Below are positions 57,366 through 60,786 of a DNA stretch of 60,786 nucleotides, one piece after another. Below the pieces are notes generated by a model, which searched no databases, had not been told where the DNA came from, and saw nothing but the letters and a program-made list of their open reading frames with translations. The translations under genes and the position numbers were made by a program. Source of the DNA: Zygnema circumcarinatum (lineage: Eukaryota; Streptophyta; Zygnematophyceae; Zygnematales; Zygnemataceae); assembly GCA_037447605.1 (NCBI GenBank), contig CM074815.1, positions 2,056,997 to 2,117,782 of the forward strand. Direction: 5' to 3'. The first letter of the stretch is position 1. Every line of letters starts with the position of its first letter.

Positions 57366-57425
57366 TAGAGGGAGAGAGATGCGAGGGAGAAGAAACTATG
57401 GACGACTAGGCACAAAAATCTAAGT
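56087..57425. other. Unresolved 5' region of the zinc-finger gene
   Basis: Contains GA-rich simple sequence (57000-57110, 57310-57380) and a minus-strand open stretch ending RNRLPPPILIREKQTPSARP-Q at a CAG/GTACTC donor (56921), which could be an early exon. A CATGCATG-containing stretch lies at 56510-56560. No ATG-containing first exon could be proved. Confidence 0.4.
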
Positions 57426-57480
57426 TCCAAAAATCAGCCTAGGCCCTAGGCCCCTATGACCAAGGGCCTAGGCCTACATG
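57426..57480. repeat. CCTAGGC palindromes
   Basis: GCCTAGGCCCTAGGCCCC and AAGGGCCTAGGCC form a small inverted repeat around CTATGACC. It could be a hairpin or element end; function is unknown. Confidence 0.5.
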
Positions 57481-57770
57481 GAGCCTTCCTCGCCCGTGCG
57501 AGTCGATTCTTCCAGACGGCCCTCAACCCGTCCGTACAGTGCGAGGACCGTACCGACAGTTTCGTACACTTTTAAAAGGTACAGTACGGACAAGGAGTGG
57601 GTTCATGGCCGGCGACCGGGCGAGGGTTTAAAAGGCGAAGCTTCGCGGAAGGGTGTATCGATATGGGCACACACGTGACTTTGTGGAGCGTCGTCGGGGG
57701 TACTTTATGCGCAGAGGGGGAGGGGGTCGATAAAGTCAACGTGGTGTGTTCAAACCAATAGGGCGGCAAC
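57481..57770. other. Intergenic, no gene seen
   Basis: Contains several GTCCGTAC/GTACGGAC words (57530-57592) resembling those near 13220 and 15545. Nothing else recognised. Confidence 0.35.
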
Positions 57771-57992
57771 CACGAGTCAGTGACGAGTGGCCACAGTAAT
57801 TGTCTGGCAATGGTTGGCTGGGTTCTCCAAACACTGGATGCAACCGTTGGCAATGGCTGGCTGCGCTCGATCAATAGTAACACTGTTGACAATGGTCGGA
57901 TGAGTTCTCCAACCAATGGCAGCAACCGTTGGCAATGGTTGGCTGGGTTCTCCAATGGAAGCAACCGTTGGCAGTGTTGTCACCCATTGCCG
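57771..57992. repeat. CAACCGTTGGCAATGG repeat patch
   Basis: Four to five units of about 55-60 bp such as CAACCGTTGGCAATGGTTGG followed by CTGGGTTCTCCAA. It is a variant of the CCATTGG palindromic family, with CCGTTGG in place of CCATTGG. No ends were found. Confidence 0.65.
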
Positions 57993-58630
57993 GAAAACCG
58001 GTTGGTCTTTTTATCACCCGCTTGGTGGTCTGCCCATGGCTACTGCGACCACGCCTCTCCTCTCTGGGGAGCGTCAAGATGCTCCTCCTCGGCATGCACT
58101 AGTGGGAGGAGAGAGAGAGAGAAAGAGAGAAAGAGAGAAGGGAGGAAAGGAAAGGGAGTCGACAACGACGATGATGAAAAGATGGAATTTTCAAACAGCT
58201 ATTACAAGCCATTATCATGGCAATCTCTCAAAACCTCTCCTCTAAGGAGAAAAAAAAAAAACGGGGGGGGGGGGGGNNNNNNNNNNGGGGTGGTGGGGGG
58301 AGACACCATATTAGCTGAGAAATGCCTGAAACGCTTCCTCTGCTTGCTGCTATTTCTGCTCCCCCAATTCCTCCGCACCCATGTAAACCTTTACACGTGT
58401 AATTCTTTTCAGAAGCAAAATTTAATGTCATTCTAAAGCATCTAACCCTAACATTCTATGTCCGGCCTATTCCCAAATAACAACTGCGAGTCCAAATACA
58501 AATTTATGAGTTCCGATTCACCAAATTACAACGACATCCATTGCCTTTGTCTGTACTTCAATAAAAATCCTTCGGACCAAGGCATGCAGGCTTGCAGTGA
58601 CCTGGTCACCTCCCATTACTTTTTACAGGC
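57993..58630. other. 3' flank of the UGT gene
   Basis: No gene supported. It contains a GAGA tract (58107-58140) and the second assembly gap. Confidence 0.4.
58277..58286. other. Assembly gap (10 N) in a G homopolymer
   Basis: Ten Ns between G runs (58263-58276 and from 58287). The true length is unknown. Confidence 0.99.
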
Positions 58631-60733
58631 TTACTCCGAATGAGGCTTTGGCAAAAGTGTCTCCAATGATCGCCCATAGCATCGCCCCCAGATCTTCCAA
58701 GCCTGATACATTAGTAGCAGAAGAGTTGCTAGGAGGCCGAAAAGAAGCAGGTCTACATCTAAACCACGTTTAACCATCCAATGCATGCGATCCCCTGGCA
58801 AGATGAGAAAGTCGCTCCCAACCTCCATGACCTGCTCCACCATGTCTGCAGCTTTTCTAACTCCCCCTTGATACCGCATAAATCTCGACAGCTTCTCTGC
58901 CATTCTCCTGTAAGGACCGCCTTCTCGCTGTGCTCCATTGTTACCATTCAAATCCGCATTTTCACACTCTGCACTTATTCCTCCGTTTACTCTACAGCTT
59001 TCGTTTAGAGAAGGGGGAGAGAGCAGGTTCAGTGCATGTTGGAGGTCTTTCCAAGTGAAGCTCTGCGGATTCAGACTAAGTCCAGCGCCTGAATCGCGCA
59101 AGCGAGCTGCAACTCCGGGCTGGTCTGTTGCAAAAGGGAGGCAAAGTACAGGCATTGCATGATAGAGAGCTTCTTGAAGCCCCCCCACCCCGCAGTGGCC
59201 TACAAAGACATGCACTGAAGGATGTGACAAAATGGTCCGCTGTGGGATCCATGACTCTAGCCGCATTTTTGCGCTTTCATGTACACTATTCTCGTCGATG
59301 AAGCAGCCCTCATGCTCTACAAACTGCCTATTGCTTTCACGGAGAGCCCACAAAACTGGGAAATTAGAAGCCCTGAGACCTTTACAGAGCTCTTTCCCTT
59401 GGCGATCAGTCAAGTGAACATGAGTTCCCATACTCACAACTACAACATTTCTGTGAGGCCAGCTATCAAGCCACTCCTTCAACCCTGAATGTGCACTCCA
59501 AGGATCATTACGACGGTCATGACTGTCAGTGCTCTTTCTTTGCGAGCGATCTTGTATCGAAGGTGGAGGCGGATAAATCAGAGGTCCGGTATATACCACG
59601 AGTGGCCCAGTGGGTACCGGGTAGTCGAGACCAAGCACAAGATTGCGAAGTTGAAGTCTTGTAACTCCAGGCGGGTGAAGTAGTCGCGCTTTCACATTTA
59701 GCTGTTTCCCTAAACCTGCATTAAGATCTCTACAAACGAGCCGCTCAATGATAGAATACACATCTAAAACTGACCAGAGCCGGGCCATGCAACGGTCTGC
59801 CAATGACATTTCAAAAAGACTAACTTTTGTTCCAGTGATTGGATAAGGGAAGGGCGGCAAAGTTTCCTTGACAAAGGACGGAATATTGTACAGAAGGGGA
59901 ACCTTAACAAGGTCTGCGAAATATTCAGCCGTCTGCTTCGTGAGAATGCTGTCACCAACGATTACGTCCGGCTTCATTATCCGCCTCTTTGCGGAATTTA
60001 GGGTTACTTGAGCTTTTAAAACATCTAAAACTGTGTCCTCCCCTAACAAATTTTCAGCGGTTAAGTCGGAAGTGTCGTCATCCATGTCCAGAAACTCCAA
60101 AGTATCTGATAAGGTTTTCAGCATGCAGAGATCCATACCCATCACGTATCGCAAGCCCCTGTATCGCAGCAAAGCAATGTTCGATGTCTGCTTATTTCTC
60201 TCAAGAAGCGCTTTTGAGATGTTCTCTTCGTCCTCTTGCATATTGCCTGCCCTGATGTATACGAGCCCTGTCCCTTCCAACAGCTTGCTAGGCATTTTTT
60301 CACTTACAAAGGGAGAGGCAAGGTACACATGAAATCCACGGTCTCGCAGCTCCTGCCCCAAAGATATGAGCGGAATCAAATGTCCAGAAAATGGCCCTTC
60401 GAGAAGAAGGGCTACCGGAGGCCTCTCCCTTCCTCCTCCCCCATTCTCCTTCTTCCCCTCTGAAAACCGCAGTACATCCTCTCCATGATGAATTTCCTGG
60501 GCCCTACAAGAGAGGCCATTGCTGGCAAGCAGCAGAACAGCCAAGAACCCCAACACTCTAAGCTGGAACGTCGAAGAAATACGGTGAAAGCAGGCCTTGG
60601 CGCCGAGTTTAGAGTTGAGGATGGAGTTGCGCTTCAGATTAGGATGAGAGATGAGGTTGATGCTGCCCTGCGAGTAAGGTTTAGGGTTAGGTCTGGGGAG
60701 AGGGCGTCGGAAGGGGGGCAGAAAGGAGGGCAT
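58631..60733 (-). CDS. UDP-glycosyltransferase with C-terminal membrane anchor
   Basis: A single 700-codon frame without introns. Residues 1-57 are basic and Pro/Ser-rich, then a hydrophobic segment (58-74, QLRVLGFLAVLLLASNG) is probably a signal peptide or anchor, followed by CRAQE. The GT-B N-domain starts with PPVALLLEGPFSGHLIPLIS. The donor-binding signature of family GT1 is complete: WIPQRTILSHPS, VGHCGVGGLQEALYHAMPVL, then PFATDQ. The block resembles animal and fungal UGTs more than the plant HCGWNS type. Near the end a membrane helix (about 658-680, DLLLFGLLATLLLLMYQAW) and a short basic tail resemble the ER-anchored animal UGTs. Acceptor and sugar are unknown. The ATG at 60733 is the only strong candidate, but translation from a later ATG cannot be excluded. 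The lack of introns contrasts with all intron-rich neighbours and could reflect retroposition or transfer. Confidence 0.87.
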   Translation of the reverse strand: MPSFLPPFRRPLPRPNPKPYSQGSINLISHPNLKRNSILNSKLGAKACFHRISSTFQLRVLGFLAVLLLASNGLSCRAQEIHHGEDVLRFSEGKKENGGGGRERPPVALLLEGPFSGHLIPLISLGQELRDRGFHVYLASPFVSEKMPSKLLEGTGLVYIRAGNMQEDEENISKALLERNKQTSNIALLRYRGLRYVMGMDLCMLKTLSDTLEFLDMDDDTSDLTAENLLGEDTVLDVLKAQVTLNSAKRRIMKPDVIVGDSILTKQTAEYFADLVKVPLLYNIPSFVKETLPPFPYPITGTKVSLFEMSLADRCMARLWSVLDVYSIIERLVCRDLNAGLGKQLNVKARLLHPPGVTRLQLRNLVLGLDYPVPTGPLVVYTGPLIYPPPPSIQDRSQRKSTDSHDRRNDPWSAHSGLKEWLDSWPHRNVVVVSMGTHVHLTDRQGKELCKGLRASNFPVLWALRESNRQFVEHEGCFIDENSVHESAKMRLESWIPQRTILSHPSVHVFVGHCGVGGLQEALYHAMPVLCLPFATDQPGVAARLRDSGAGLSLNPQSFTWKDLQHALNLLSPPSLNESCRVNGGISAECENADLNGNNGAQREGGPYRRMAEKLSRFMRYQGGVRKAADMVEQVMEVGSDFLILPGDRMHWMVKRGLDVDLLLFGLLATLLLLMYQAWKIWGRCYGRSLETLLPKPHSE

Positions 60734-60786
60734 GGCTGCGCAGCGCCCCTCCGTCCCCCCCTTGCGAAGCGCCTGCTGTACGGCGC
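60734..60786. other. UGT upstream edge
   Basis: 53 bp of GC-rich sequence upstream of the UGT start. Too short to assess. Confidence 0.3.

Overview
The window is eukaryotic nuclear DNA: genes are split by canonical GT..AG introns, and every multi-exon model given here was closed by matching intron phases. The protein families (NFD4-like major facilitator, EXO70, the plant-specific C2H2 'NST1-like' family, a plant-type HhH-GPD glycosylase, plant-like Hsp90 activator) point to a streptophyte. A UGT with a C-terminal membrane anchor, a PGAP4-like glycosyltransferase and the heavy load of simple-sequence and foldback repeats suggest a charophyte-grade alga or early-diverging land plant rather than a flowering plant. 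That placement is inference.

Layout, left to right: a truncated transposon-like reading frame and repeats (1-950); an AVT-type amino-acid transporter, + (1446-5718); a palindromic repeat patch (6737-7145); an NFD4-like MFS transporter, - (8086-12062); a non-autonomous Mutator-like element with a perfect 9-bp target duplication (12890-13809) and a related inverted-repeat element carrying a fragment of another repeat (about 14417-15516); a PGAP4-like GPI glycosyltransferase, - (16246-20896); a foldback element whose loop holds a deleted 5S rRNA copy (about 23000-24035); a carbonyl-reductase-like SDR, - (24704-26446) and an HhH-GPD DNA glycosylase, + (27580-30535), with a dense CACGTGGC array between them; a hAT transposase gene, + (32552-34563); a NAT9-like acetyltransferase, - (35266-38130); a 27-bp minisatellite (38250-39312); an Hsp90-activator-like co-chaperone, - (39855-42447); an EXO70 exocyst subunit, + (44441-47333); a large C2H2 zinc-finger protein, - (48336-56086, 5' end unresolved); and an intronless UDP-glycosyltransferase, - (58631-60733).

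The genes are mostly unrelated single-copy cellular functions (transport, GPI anchors, secretion, tubulin or protein acetylation, chaperoning, base excision repair) and do not form a pathway cluster. The most unusual material is in the repeats: a family of short elements built from CCATTGG/CCAATGG palindromes at six loci, one with short inverted ends and a flanking direct repeat; the 5S-derived copy inside a foldback; a minisatellite open on both strands; and recurring G-box motifs upstream of several genes. Two 10-N assembly gaps lie in C or G homopolymers.
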